Source: Cordilura impudica (Eukaryota > Arthropoda > Insecta > Diptera > Scathophagidae). From it: a stretch of DNA of 64,000 nucleotides. The notes below the pieces were generated by a model, which saw nothing but the letters and a program-made list of their open reading frames with translations, was not told the DNA's origin and did not search any database. Where the stretch lies: assembly GCA_963682025.1 (NCBI GenBank), contig OY821517.1:298495344-298559343 (forward strand). The letters are read 5' to 3'. Made by a program: the position numbers and the translations under genes. This document shows positions 34,301 through 45,066 of the stretch, piece by piece (position 1 is the first letter of the stretch; each line of letters opens with the position of its first letter).

Positions 34301-34735
34301 CACCATGGAACTTTTGGGGAAAAGGAGTTGTGTGTTTGAGGTATTGATTTATTAGCGGACTCAAGAATAATCTTACAAATGTTGGCAGTTTCTTTATTAA
34401 TATTTTCGCTAATCTGTTTGCTTGATTCAATTTGGGAGCAAAGCTCTCTAAATAATTCCCAGTTTGCTTGGTACAGCTTAAATTTTGGTTTAGCATATGC
34501 AATTGCATTGGTGTTGTTATTGGGGAAAAGAGATATTACAATAGGGAAATGATCACTTCCGTATTGGGTTTTCTCGATGTTCCATTCGGCGTGTGATACA
34601 AGAGAGGGGGAGCAGAAAGTCAAGTCAACATTGGAAAAGGTAGAGTGTGTGTTAAAAAGAGTTGGTGAATTGTCGTTTAGTAGTATGAATTCCGATTTGG
34701 TAATAAAGTTAGCTAGCGTTTTTCCTCTTTATTAA
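31359..34735 (-). mobile_element. 5'-truncated LINE with endonuclease, RT and RNase H
   Basis: It reads on the minus strand from about 34735 to a (TAAA)n tail at 31359-31387. It begins inside an APE-type endonuclease and continues through RT and RNase H. Two frameshifts (near 33545 and 32650) break an otherwise open protein. The RNase H domain plus short 3' tandem tail suggest the I/LOA/R1 assemblage; clade not determined. It lies antisense to canoe. Confidence 0.9.
31486..34735 (-). pseudogene. LINE polyprotein (endonuclease-RT-RNase H), frameshifted
   Basis: First piece (34623-33556 and a little upstream): end of the endonuclease with TFCSPSL and the GSDHFPI motif, then a linker and RT fingers with GKTPGNDRISYPMIKQLP and SYRPISLNSCLAKTLDKLL. 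Second piece (about 33545-32588): SLDFEKAFD, NGIPQGSPLSVILFLIAYN and the catalytic box FTAYADD. Third piece (32670-31486): RNase H with FTDGSISEN, the ELIAIYQAV helix, ICSDSLSALKMI and WTPSHCNIRGNEYADRAAK, so the D-E-D-D residues are all present. Shifts occur between pieces; there are few or no in-frame stops otherwise, suggesting a fairly young copy. In a live element this protein would copy its RNA into DNA at the target site. Confidence 0.9.
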
Positions 34736-35190
34736 TATTATAGATTTTAAACTTTTAGACTTATACTGATTTTTCAAGGTACTTTTTAACTCACAGCTGC
34801 AAACTATTTTTAAACGGAGCCGTTAGACAACAACAAAATCCTGTAATGGTGCGGCTGGGGTGGAAGATCCGCTTCCGTTTCCCTGAGCCTTTGCTGGTCG
34901 CACGTGCTGGCGTAGGGGCCTAGCTCGCCGGATGGGTGGGGTCTTGCTCAGGCCCAGGGAAACCGCACTACAGATTTTTCACGTGCGATTAAAACAACTG
35001 TCAAAACTGATGCCAAATGGATGGATGGCCATACTTACCTTGGGATTGGGGACTAGGTGTTCTGCCCCTTTTTGCCCTCCCAACCATGTTACCTCGACTC
35101 CATCTTACTTGGAGGTAACCCACTTCACTAAAAAGAGTTTGGTTGGGTTTGGTTTTCTACCTTGGGTTTAACAAATAAAAGGTCCTTTAT
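34736..35190. other. GC-rich segment, unidentified
   Basis: 34846-35110 is markedly more GC-rich than its surroundings (for example GGTGCGGCTGGGGTGG and GCCGGATGGGTGGGGTC). It has a self-complementary relation: TTTCCCTGAGCC at about 34876 against GGCCCAGGGAAA at about 34960. The 79-codon + frame over 34932-35171 is not recognised. It could be part of a mobile element or a structured RNA; I cannot decide. Confidence 0.45.
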
Positions 35191-35199
35191 TTAACCTTC

Positions 35200-35770
35200 A
35201 TGTTAATGTGTTTTAAAATTTAAATTATAATTAACAACATTTTAATTTTAGGGAAATTTTAATTTTAGGAAAAATTTTTAAATTTAGAAAAATTTTAATA
35301 TCATTCATATATACACAAAATTTAATTTTTAAATTTATATTTGGAAAAATTTTAGTTTAAATTTATGTTTACGAAACATTTTAATTTTAAATTTATATTT
35401 AGAAAAATTTTAGATAAATTTATATTTAGAAGAATTTTAGTTTTTGGCACATTTTAATTTTAGGAAAAATTTTAGTTTTAACAATATTTAATTATTAGGA
35501 AAATTTTTTTTTTTTCTTTTATTTTTAGTAAAATGTTACATATAAAAAATTTTCTTTTATAATTTATACTTAGAAAAATTTTAGCAAAACTTTTAAATTT
35601 AGCAAATGTTCATATCTCACAAATTTTTTTTTATTTAATTTAAATTTTATAGTTAGACAAATCTTAGGAAAAATGTTAATTTTAGTACCATTTTATTTTT
35701 ATAATTAATTATTAAATAGTTAATATTATAATAATATACAAAATATTTAATATAATTGATGTTTACCAAA
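35200..35770. repeat. Degenerate AT-rich short tandem repeat
   Basis: Variants of AATTTAGAAAAATTTTA recur about twenty times at 20-30 bp spacing. Simple low-complexity DNA. Confidence 0.65.
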
Positions 35771-37010
35771 TGAGCTGTACTGTACAAAACGTCCAGGCGA
35801 TATGTTCGCATTGATGGTGATGGATTTCACGGTGGTTTTTTTTTTGAATAACTTGTTTATTTCAGTTTTCCTTCTTTTAAATTGTTTCGTTACAATGTTA
35901 GGCAACTTTAATTTTTCTGGCGAATTTAATGAAAATATTTAAATGTTCAATTGCGCAAAATCACAAAATTGTTGGTTATATTCTCGAGTACTTTATTTTA
36001 AAGTTTATTTTATAGTTGATTTTATTATGTTTTCAAGTTAGTGTGATAAGAAAATATGTCACTTGTAGAACAAATTTTTTTTTTTGTGTATTTCTTTAAA
36101 AACCTTTTCACTATCACATTTTTTTTTAACACGTCAAAAAAATCTTGATGCAAAACACGAAAGGATAATGGAAAATTGCATTTAACTTGCATTCCGTTTT
36201 GAACGTCATCGAATTTTTTTAAAGTTTGTTTAAATTGCGTATTATTTTTTTTTTTTTTATGTTCTAACGGCGAGTTTCTTTTTATATCTCTACGATCACC
36301 GCGCGCCACAGAACAACTTGTCACACCTTTCAATATCAAAACTTGAAAAAATTTTCAATTCTGGCGTCATCTTCATGACACCAATTATATTCTTTCTTTT
36401 TTTTTCTTCTGACCAGCACAACCAAAACCAATAAACCTGTTTTTTTTTTTTTTTTTATTACCTACGCTCATCCACTCATTGCATAGCCTATGTATGTCAT
36501 TATGTAACTTTTTATCTCTTTATCCCTAATACACATAGATATACATACATTCGTTCATAATCTCACTCTTTTCGTAAAAAAAACATACCAACTCATATTA
36601 AAGGAGAGAGAGTAAGTGAGATTATTTAGTGAATGAAGGGCCAAGCTAATACCAATAGCTGAAAACCGAGTGGGAGAACGAGAAGGATTGCAAGCTGTAG
36701 TTGACCCATACATACATGAACATTCATGAATTCATATAAACAACGAAGAGACAAACAAATCGCTCCATTAATCAGTTTGCAAAAATAGAACAAAAAAAAT
36801 TTCCATTAATATGTTACCATATAAGGTGAACTTGAAAATGATTTCAAGATCAAGGTTATATTTTTTTTTCTGCTTTCTTATTTTGCTTGTAACAGAAATT
36901 CTTTTGTTACAGTAAAGCGCAAAACAGATCACCGTCACAATCCACTATATACTGATTTGAAATTCATTAGTGTATATGAGGGTCTTATTCTTCTCAATTG
37001 TAGCTTTTAT
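35771..37010. other. Intron without clear feature
   Basis: It contains long T runs (36241-36258 and 36439-36457). A 104-codon minus frame (36025-36339) includes a Lys-rich stretch (KRFLKKYTKKK) but no known domain; it overlaps poly-T and is probably chance or a transposon scrap. Confidence 0.4.
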
Positions 37011-37385
37011 CTGTAGGGTATACCTTGTAGGCTGTGGTCAAGGAGTAATGCGTTTATGTTGATGTTTTTTAATTACTAAAAATATTTGACATATAATCAC
37101 TTTTTTATATTGATTGACTCAAACTAACTAGATTTTTCAGAAATTTGGTTTATATATATTTTTGAGAGAAAATAAGTGACAAAATAAATTTATTATCGAT
37201 CCAATTTTTGATCTAGTCACCATAGGAAAATATTCCATATGAACTTTTTCATATATGTATGCATGTCAAAAATTGTTTATTTTCTATATCCAATGATAGA
37301 TAGGTGGATCTAAGACCCTTTCCCGAAATTCATGTAATAGAATATTATATCGTTGGTCTAGACTGACTATAATTATCTTAAATAC
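37011..37385 (-). mobile_element. Family A fragment, strongly diverged
   Basis: It starts GTAGGGTATACC and ends with a worn palindrome TTGGTCTAGACTGACTATAA. The middle (TGAACTTTTTCATAT) matches family A. Most of the element is lost. Confidence 0.6.
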
Positions 37386-37887
37386 AGTACATCATCTCTA
37401 CCAGATACTATTTGAAATGTTACACCTTTTCCTCGAATTTAGATTAGATGCCTTAATTATAATTGTTCATAGAGATACATACAAGGTAATAATTCTGATA
37501 TATGAAAGCCGACATTATTATGGGGTCATTATAAAAATTAAAGCAAAACAAAACACGATTCGATTTAAATAATCATTGGACCGTTATTGGATCATTTTGA
37601 AAATATTGTATCAAAAGTAGTTATTGAAATTATTTCTTACATCTTTATTTATTAATAATCAAAAACTAATTTATTTGTATAATTTTATTAATTTATTTAA
37701 CAAAAAAGCTTTTAATGCACATTTAACTAAAAAAGAAAATATTTCCTTTTTTAATCCATTTATCACATGTTAACAAAAAAAAAAAAAAATTGGGACAAAA
37801 CCTCAAATAACAATGCATTGCTATCATATAACACCACAAAATCCACTTGAAACTAAAACCGTATTGAAATGCTTGGTAAATGCTTAG
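37386..37887 (+). other. Intron without clear feature
   Basis: AT-rich, with an A run at about 37775-37788. It ends at the acceptor AATGCTTAG, which has no pronounced pyrimidine tract. Confidence 0.45.
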
Positions 37888-38037
37888 GTAATCGTCGCAT
37901 GTCTGAACGTGATCTAACACGTATGGGTGCCGAAAGTAATAAAAGTATGAGCGGTGGTCCTCTATTAACAAACAATCATTTACCCAATAGTAAATCTGTA
38001 CCAGCCCTACATCATCATACAGGCAGTGGTACTATTT
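37888..38037 (+). CDS. cno: canoe exon after the PDZ domain, Ser/His-rich linker
   Basis: 150 bp between acceptor TGCTTAG and donor T|GTAAGT. The two leading bases complete a codon left in phase 1 by the PDZ exon (giving Gly) or by the donor at 27366 (giving Ser). It reads NRRMSERDLTRMGAESNKS, then NSKSVPALHHHTGSGT. The RRMSERD stretch resembles afadin just after its PDZ, supporting direct PDZ-to-this-exon splicing as one form. It ends in phase 1. Confidence 0.82.
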
Positions 38038-38122
38038 GTAAGTTTCGAAGTTAGGAAACTTTATTAAATTTTTTAAATTTATTTAATTTTTGTTTTGTTA
38101 TCTTCGTTTTTTTTTTTAACAG

Positions 38123-38273
38123 CCATGGCCAATTCGAAATCACGCAGTACTCATAGTTTGGCCAATACCAATCCAAATGTCAACAATAGCAATAACAACA
38201 ACGAACATGGTTTTTATCAAAATTTAAGTGTTTATCGTAATCAAAATCAATCACAGCCCATCTTGAGTGAGAG
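38123..38273 (+). CDS. cno: canoe exon, Asn-rich linker
   Basis: 151 bp after an 85 bp intron; acceptor TTTTTAACAG, donor AG|GTAAGT. The first two bases complete Ser, then MANSKSRSTHSLANTNPN, an Asn run, and FYQNLSVYRNQNQSQPILSE. It ends in phase 2 and completes Arg with the 51162 exon (or with the cryptic exon at 46018). Disordered, no domain. The internal ATG is not a start. Confidence 0.84.
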
Positions 38274-38860
38274 GTAAGTTTTTTTTTCAAGTAGTTTTAA
38301 ATTTTAATAAATATTTAGGCTAAATTTGATTTAGATCAACTTAACTATACACAGTTTTTTTTTATAAATAATAAATATTTCGAAATATTTTTCATCGATT
38401 TTGTGAAAGGTTACTAGTTATTTATTATTAGTTATTATTCTTTATTTTCAAAATATGTATTTACAATATTTAAGATATAAAAATCATAAGATTATATTTT
38501 TAATACAGATTAATAATTAGTATAAATTAAATTGAAAATAAAAAGAACGTACGACTATGACATATTGTCGTCAGTCAGTGAAAGGTTACTAATTTTAAAT
38601 ATGGCAACTAGTGTTTTGTAAACAAAAAATACAAACGTTGAAAATTGTTCCTTCGATGTGACCAATATGTATATTCTCCTCGGTTTGAAACTCTAATTGT
38701 GATACAATTGAATCTGTGTGTTGGAGGAGATAAAACTAACTGCCGGCCGAAGTTAAATTAAGAACACTAGAATCCAACACTTCTTCTTTATTTGCCTATT
38801 CGTCATACGCATGTTGGCGACCAATACAATTACATTTAATTACATGTTATAAAACTAAAA
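38274..38860 (+). other. Intron without recognisable feature
   Basis: AT-rich up to about 38640; 38640-38860 may include the 3' UTR of the minus-strand LINE that follows. GTGAAAGGTTACTA occurs at about 38404 and 38577. Confidence 0.45.
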
Positions 38861-38879
38861 ATTTCCTAAAATTTCATAA

Positions 38880-39497
38880 GGTTCCCAGGATTTCGGCAAA
38901 CACCCCTCTATCTCTTGCCGCAGTCAGAACATATTCTACATCTCGGAATCCAGTCAACTCCTGAATATTTGAAATCCAAGCCTTTTCCTTTCTTCCTTTA
39001 GAAGACTTTCCGTCTATTCTCGACTTCATTATGGTTTGTAACAATCTATATTTTGGATTTCTTATGATATGTCCAAGGTAGGCTGTTTTTCATTTTTTTA
39101 TAGTTGTTATGAGCTCTCTATTTCGATGCATTCTTTCCAGCACCTCGTTGTTTGATATAAAATCGGTCCATCGTATTTTTAGTATCCGTCGATAAATCCA
39201 CATTTCGAAGGATTCTAGCTTTTTCACATCTGTCGCTTTAGTCGTCCATACCTCCATTGCGTACAGTAGTACTGACCATATATATGCTTTGATAAACCGT
39301 ATTTTCTTATCTAGGTTTATATCATGACTCGTTAGAACTTTTTTGTATATAAAAAATTAATCTCTTGCTATTTCTATCCTTCGTCGTATTTCGTTTGATC
39401 CGTCCCAAGATATTGAAAGTTATGAACGATTTCGATGGAAAAGTTTTGTATTTTTAAGTTCGCTGTGCCGTAGTTATTTTTTCTACTCACAACCATA
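38880..39497 (-). pseudogene. LINE C-terminal coding remnant
   Basis: Minus-strand reading around 39250-38880 gives MEVWTTKATDVKKLESFEMW, then YRRILKIRWTDF, RMHRNRELITTI, and a C-terminus with GRKEKAWISNIQELTGFRDV. Close to the Tigger border it reads FQYLGT, a trace of the YLGS motif near the end of RT. Stops interrupt it. Confidence 0.75.
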
Positions 39498-39499
39498 TA

Positions 39500-41759
39500 C
39501 AGTGAACTCGCGATAACGTGAACTAATTTGAACCAAGGCAGTTCACATTTTTGAGTTTGTTCACTTTATCGAGTTCCCAAATTTAAAACAAAAAATTACC
39601 CTATTTTATATAAAAAATGATATATTAATAAGAAAAAATGCTAAACACTATTTTAAATTAATTATTTTATTAATTTTTAATAACAAAAAATAAAATGCAA
39701 TATGTATATTATTCAGTTCACTTTGCATTCGATAAACAACAAAAAAAATAATATAAAATAAAGGATACAAGAAATTCATATTTAATTAACAAAAACAACA
39801 AAAAATAAACTAAAACTAATAGCAACATTTTTTTGGTTGGATAATTAAGAATCAGTTAAATAAAGTTCAAAGGAAAAAATCAGTAATTTTTTTTGGGAAG
39901 TTCTTTGTTTTACCATCTTTAAAAGAGCTTTTTCTTTAAGGTTTCTCAGCACTCTAATATCACTTTGGTCTACCATCTCGTTTTCAGCCCATATCAAAGC
40001 CTTATCCAAAGCTTCTACAGCTTCCTACTTCTATGAAATTTTCTTCAGGATTGTTGTTCCAATTTTTGACCGTGGAAAGAGTATCATCGGTCTGTAATTA
40101 AATTTTAATTAAATTCTCTAAAAACACTGAAACCTATAATAAAACAAACCTGAGAATTCAGCGCCTGAAGAAGTAGAACTGCACTATTTTCTAGCTGTCT
40201 TATTTCTGGAGGAGATATCCTCTCTCTTAAAACACTTAAGGGAATATTATCATCGGGTAATCTTGTTCCGAAACTAAATTCAAAATATTTTTCCAGCATT
40301 TGTTTAAAATTTGTTGCGAAATTCTACTCCATGCTGAGTCCAAAAGATTAATTGCATATTTTATAGTTAACATCTTAATAGAATCTAACAATTCTTTTTG
40401 TTTTCCAGCCACTAATCTCAAGAGACTGTTTCTATAATACAGTTTAGTTATTTTAAAAAGATTCTGGTCCATGGGCTGAATTAACGATGTGACGTTGGGA
40501 GGCAAAAACATAGCACAAATGGGTCCGTCATCAGAAATCAATTGGGATTCAGGTGGATGTGAAGGAGCATTGTCTATTAACAGAAGGGCTTTAACTGGTA
40601 GCCCCCTTTTTGGTCAAGAACTCAGTAACTTAAAGCAAAAAATGATTACAAAGTTTTCAGTTTTTAATTTGTCTTTTGAAATCTACCTCTTTAACAAAAC
40701 ATTGATGAAACCAGTCATAAAAAATTGTACATGTCATCCATGCTGACTTCAAAAATTTGTAATTCACTGGACAAGTAAAGTTTTTGAAGCTTCGTGGATT
40801 TTTAGATTTTCCAATTACCAATAGTTTTAGTTTGTGAGCTCCCGACGCATTTGAACGGCCCATGAAAGTTAATCGTTGTTTCTCCATATTTGCGCCTGGA
40901 GCACTTTTCTCCAATGATGACACATATGTTTTATCTGGCAACTGCTTCCAATATAACCCGGATTCGTCAGCATTGTAAAGCTGATCTTCACATAGAGAGA
41001 GTTCTTCCATTTTTGCTCTTAACTTTTCCTTAAATGGGTCAACAAGTTGTGGCTGCGCAGAAAGCTTTTCTCCGGAAATTTTAAGAAAGCGAACACCGAA
41101 ACTTTGTTTAGATTTTTGGAGCCATCCGTCACTGGCGTTAAAACCACGATCATTTTCTTTAATTTGATCGTGAATTTCTAAAGCTTTGGCTTTTAACATC
41201 AGTCCACTTACCGGCATTTTTTTATTCCGCATGTGAAGAAACCATTTATAAAGGCTTTTTCCATTCTCGGAAGTTCAGAAGCGCGTAATGTTTTACGCTT
41301 TCCAGTGCCATAAAGTGTATTATTTACACGATTAGTAATCTCCCGATTTTTCCTTTTAATGGAAGAAACTGTTGCTTTGGCAACTCCATATTTTCTTGCC
41401 ACTAAAGCCCTTTTGCAATAATTCAAGAATATCAACTTTATCTTTTAAAGTTAAAACTTTAGGTTTTTTTAATGACATTTTTCACTTTCACGAATTAAAA
41501 TTTTTTAATCACTTGCAACATCTACGTAGCAATGTCAAAGAGCAACTAACAGGTCAACGCATACATAAATGAAAAAAAAAAAAACGTTTAATCACAAGTA
41601 AACAAACAAATAACGTGTAATTCTGGGATTTCCCAATTTAAAAACAGATTAAAAAACAATAAATAAAAAGTGTTCACGTTTTAGAGCTTTCAGATTTTGT
41701 TCACGTTTTAGAGTAGTCTGTAGAAAAATAAATTTGTTCACGTTTTCGCGAGTTCGCTG
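39500..41759 (-). mobile_element. Pogo/Tigger-type DNA transposon nested in the LINE
   Basis: The left end CAGTGAACTCGCGATAACGT and right end ACGTTTTCGCGAGTTCGCTG are inverted repeats, flanked by TA (39498-39499 and 41760-41761). Length 2,260 bp. It carries a minus-strand CENP-B/jerky-type transposase gene. TA duplication and CAG-type termini are typical of the pogo group. Confidence 0.92.
40105..41480 (-). pseudogene. Tigger/jerky-like transposase, broken
   Basis: N-terminus on the minus strand from about 41480: an HTH (VARKYGVAKATVSSIKRK). Next comes a CENP-B-type HTH (LMLKAKALEIHD, then NASDGWLQKSKQSFGVR) and the DDE core. The D residues are visible in YNADESGLYWKQLP, in LLIDNAPSHPPES (about 40580) and in LPPNVTSLIQPMDQ. 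Breaks: frame changes near 41220 and near 40660, and an in-frame TGA near 40616. The C-terminal helix region (SAWSRISQQILNKCWKNI) follows. Thus all domains are recognisable but the copy is not functional. Confidence 0.88.
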
Positions 41760-41761
41760 TA

Positions 41762-42373
41762 TTTGGTTTTCCGAATATTTATTTTCAAACCATATATTTC
41801 ACTATATGTAACCAGTCTATTCATTTAATCTTGAAGGCCAGTAATACTATCAGCCAGTATTGTGGTATCATCGGCATATAAAAATACCCCTAGGTATGTT
41901 GTTTATGGATTCCTGGAAGATCCTCTCACAATATATATTAAACAATAGTGGGGACAGTATACAACCTTACCGAACCCTGCTCGATATTGAAATGCTTTCA
42001 GACAGCTCTCCGTTAACCTCAATTTGTGCGGATTGATACCAATAAAGATTTTTGATGCATCGGATTTCCTTGTCATCTATACCAATTGACATAAGGTTGT
42101 CCATTAATTTGCCGTGTTGGGCTATGTCAAATGCTTTTTCGTAATCCACGAATTATAAGAAAACATCCTTTTGTACATCCCTATTTTCTTTTCGCATTTT
42201 GAGTATATTCTGGAGTGAATTACTCTTAGGAATATTTTCAGGGCGTGGCTCATTAGACTTATAAGTCTGTAGTCATTACAAGATTTTGCGCAGTTTTTCT
42301 TGGATACGGTTATAAATGTGGATTTTAGACAGTCTTGCTGATATTTTCCTGTATCATAAATGTGGTTAAACAA
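41762..42373 (-). pseudogene. LINE reverse-transcriptase core remnant
   Basis: Minus frames 42373-42122 and 42149-41967 carry CNDYRLISLMSHALKIFLRV and MDYEKAFDIAQHGKLMDNL, the RT motifs around the first catalytic Asp. Further blocks at 41830-41960 (YLYADDTTI-like near 41870) follow with stops. Confidence 0.78.
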
Positions 42374-42519
42374 CTTTGTTAGTAGATCAATATTATCCGT
42401 ATCTATCAGGTTTAGTACTTCAGACGGAATCTCTTCAGGGCCAGTGGTTTTTTTTATTTTTTAGTGATATTATGGCTGATTCTATTTCGTGTTTCGTTAT
42501 TGAAGTTCCTGTAATTGGC

Positions 42520-43900
42520 AAATCTATTGGTGTATCAAAAACTGTGCGACCGCTGTCCGAAAAAACTTGTTATATATAATACTAGGTGTTTTCTTTCTGT
42601 ATATTCCGGCGGCTTCTTTTAATTTTTTGTGTAAATTATAATTGTCATGTAAATTTTGTAGTTTTGCGATCTCCTGGCATTTCCCTTTAATCTCCCTGTT
42701 AATTTCATGATATAGTTCATAATTTAAATTATGTTTTCGGCGTTCTTCCATTAGTTGAGTATCCATTCATTTTGTTGGGGCTTTTTGTTGATTCCTAGAG
42801 TATTTTCCGCAATTGACTTAAGCGTATGCTTAACTTTATCCTATACATTCTCTACATCTTCCATATCAACGTTGTTTAGTTTTACATTTATGCGTTCCTT
42901 TATATTTGCTCTGGTAGCTGGATCATCGAGCCTTTCCGTTTTTAACTTCTTATGCAACTTTCTCTTAATAACAGCGGAGAGTTTCGTTCGCATGTTTGCC
43001 ATTAGGAGATTATGGTCCGACGGTACGTCTGCTCCTGGGTAAGTTGATGTTGTCTTTATGGATGAGCAATAGCGCAATAGCGTTTACCAAAATATAGTCG
43101 ATTTGAGTTCGTACTATGTTTCATTTTGTTGGGGCTTTTTGTTGATTCCTAGAGTATTTTCCGCAATTGACTTAAGCATATGCTTAACTTTATCCTATAC
43201 ATTCTCTACATCTTCCATATCAACGTTGTTTAGTTTTACATTTATGCGTTCCTTCGCCCAATACATATGGTCCTGTTATGCCTGGAACTATATCATTACC
43301 TATTTTTGCGTTAAAATCTCCTTGCGTTAAAATCTCCTTGCGTTAAAATCTCCTTGGATCCTCAATTTCGTTATAGGAAACTTCAACTTCTTCCTTATTT
43401 TTGTCAGCAGTTGGCGCATAGATTTGAATAATATTTATGTTAAGTGGTTTAGCTTCCAGTTTATTAGCATGGTCCTGTCAGATTTTGGAAGGAATCCTTT
43501 TACACATTTCGCTATACTGCTTTTTACTATTATTCCAAAGCCATTTCTATGGTTTCTGGTTTGATTGCCTGAGTAAAACATCATTGGGTGTCAATTTCTC
43601 CACTACCTGTCCACCACGTTTCACATACACCAAGGATATCAATTTTGAGCCTATTCATTTCAGATGTGGTATTTGCTAATTTTCCAGCTTCATATAGACT
43701 TCGTACGTTCCACGTTCCGATATTGAGTTTGTTTTTGCTTTCCCTTTGGGGATTCTTAGCACCCTCGTATTTCCGGAGAATGAGGGTCTTGTATCATTGT
43801 TGTAATTCATAAAAGTTTTCAAATGATATTACTTCAGTGGTTTCCCGTTGCCTTCTGAAGGGTTTATAGTTTTCCATCTATGTAATCAGCCGCTCCTTTT
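42520..43900 (-). pseudogene. LINE endonuclease/linker region with internal duplication
   Basis: The minus frames 42766-42524 and 43077-42841 carry helical linker sequence (for example GADVPSDHNLLMANMRTK, the endonuclease SDH motif). A block of about 130 bp at 42770-42898 is repeated at 43125-43254 (GGGGCTTTTTGTTGATTCCT in both), and AAAATCTCCTTGCGTT is tandemly repeated near 43312-43345. Confidence 0.72.
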
Positions 43901-44129
43901 GGATACATACGTTGTTTGCTGCCGCTTAATGTAAGACAGACGCAGCTACCTGTTGGTGCGCGAGACGTATTTCATTTCCGTCTTACCACCCATATCTGGG
44001 AGGCATTCCCCTATCCGCCACCTAGGGACGCGTCCCGTAGGGGTTACAGGTTCCCCCCTCAGGCAAAAAAAATAATCAAAACTAAAAGTTTCCTAAATGG
44101 TAAAAACCTTCACAGAACATCAATTTGGT

Positions 44130-45066
44130 ACATAAGTATTCGCACAGTGCACATTTTCTTTTAAAACTAAATCCATTTTTTACATCATGGAAATTGTTAG
44201 CACAGATATTGAGTTTGTAGAATGAAGTAGATCATCCATACAGTCCATCGTAAAAGGCTATAAAATTAATTTGAATTTATAAATATTTATTTCCATGATG
44301 ACATCTGATGTTAAAAAAAAGTTTGTAAATAAATACCATGCTTCAACATTACGTGGAACATTCTGCCGGTTATTCAGTTTCTCAAGGTAAAACTTAGCTT
44401 TGCCAAGTATTCTTTGGGTTGCACAAACCCAATACGAAAATTTAAGAAAACACTTGTTTACATCATTGGGAGTGGCCCGTCTTGTTTTAATTGATGGTAA
44501 CAATGAGTATGTGCAATATTTAAATGCTTTGTAAGAAATCCTTGAAAACAGCAATGAAGAACTAAATGTAGGCCAACAATTCTACTTCCAACATGGCAAT
44601 GATCTCGTACATACTACCTAGAACGTCCGTATATGGATCACATATAACGTTCACCACATTCGACCACATTCCTCACAACCTCAAGACCTAAGTTCTATCG
44701 AACACTTGTGGGAAGAGTTGGAGAGACGAGTGAGAAAACATCATATTACAAGTAAAATACTATTGATATACTGGGCCAAATATTACGGGAGAACTTGTAC
44801 ACTCAATGAAAATATCTGAAATGAAGGGATAACTACACGCATATAAATATTATCTTATCTTTTTCACAGACACTTCTGTAAATTCAAAAATGTGGCTTTA
44901 TATACTTTTTGGTTATTTCACTAATTGAATACTAATAATTTGTAATCTTTTTGATTTATTACTTAAAGAATATATAAGTTTATAAATTAATTCAATGTTA
45001 TCTTCTACGAGTAGTGCATTTAACGAAATTTAATTTTTGTACGAATACTTTTGCACATCACTGTAT
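44130..45066 (+). pseudogene. Tc1-like transposon relic
   Basis: Around 44545-44760 the + strand reads, with shifts, FYFQHGNDLVHTT and then LSSIEHLWEELERRVRKH, the D2 and D3 regions of a Tc1-type transposase. Near 45038-45066 is ACGAATACTTTTGCACATCA then CTGTA, and near 44130 ACATAAGTATTCGCACAGTG, probably the worn termini. Not functional. Confidence 0.65.

Larger units (their letters stand above)
38861..44065 (-). mobile_element. RTE-like LINE, degenerate, split by a nested Tigger element
   Basis: On the minus strand from about 44065 (GC-rich 5' part near 43910-44065) through an endonuclease-like region (about 43700-43000), an RT (42373-41967) and a C-terminal domain (39497-38880). The pieces join exactly when 39500-41759 and one TA are removed. 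Stops and frameshifts are many. The C-terminal part reads YRRILKIRWTDFISN and GKSSKGRKEKAWISNI, typical of RTE/craniofacial-protein-like LINEs common in insects. The exact clade is an inference. Confidence 0.8.

Noticed and set aside
35025..35060. ATACTTACCT at 35032, identical to the 5' end of U1 snRNA
   Set aside because: Similarity stops after ten bases; the following sequence does not fold or read like U1.
36025..36339. 104-codon minus frame with Lys-rich stretch
   Set aside because: Spans poly-T runs; no domain, splice context or homologue that I can recognise.
38095..38277. ATG-initiated 60-codon frame as a separate small gene
   Set aside because: It is canoe exon 38123-38273 read with intronic sequence on both sides.
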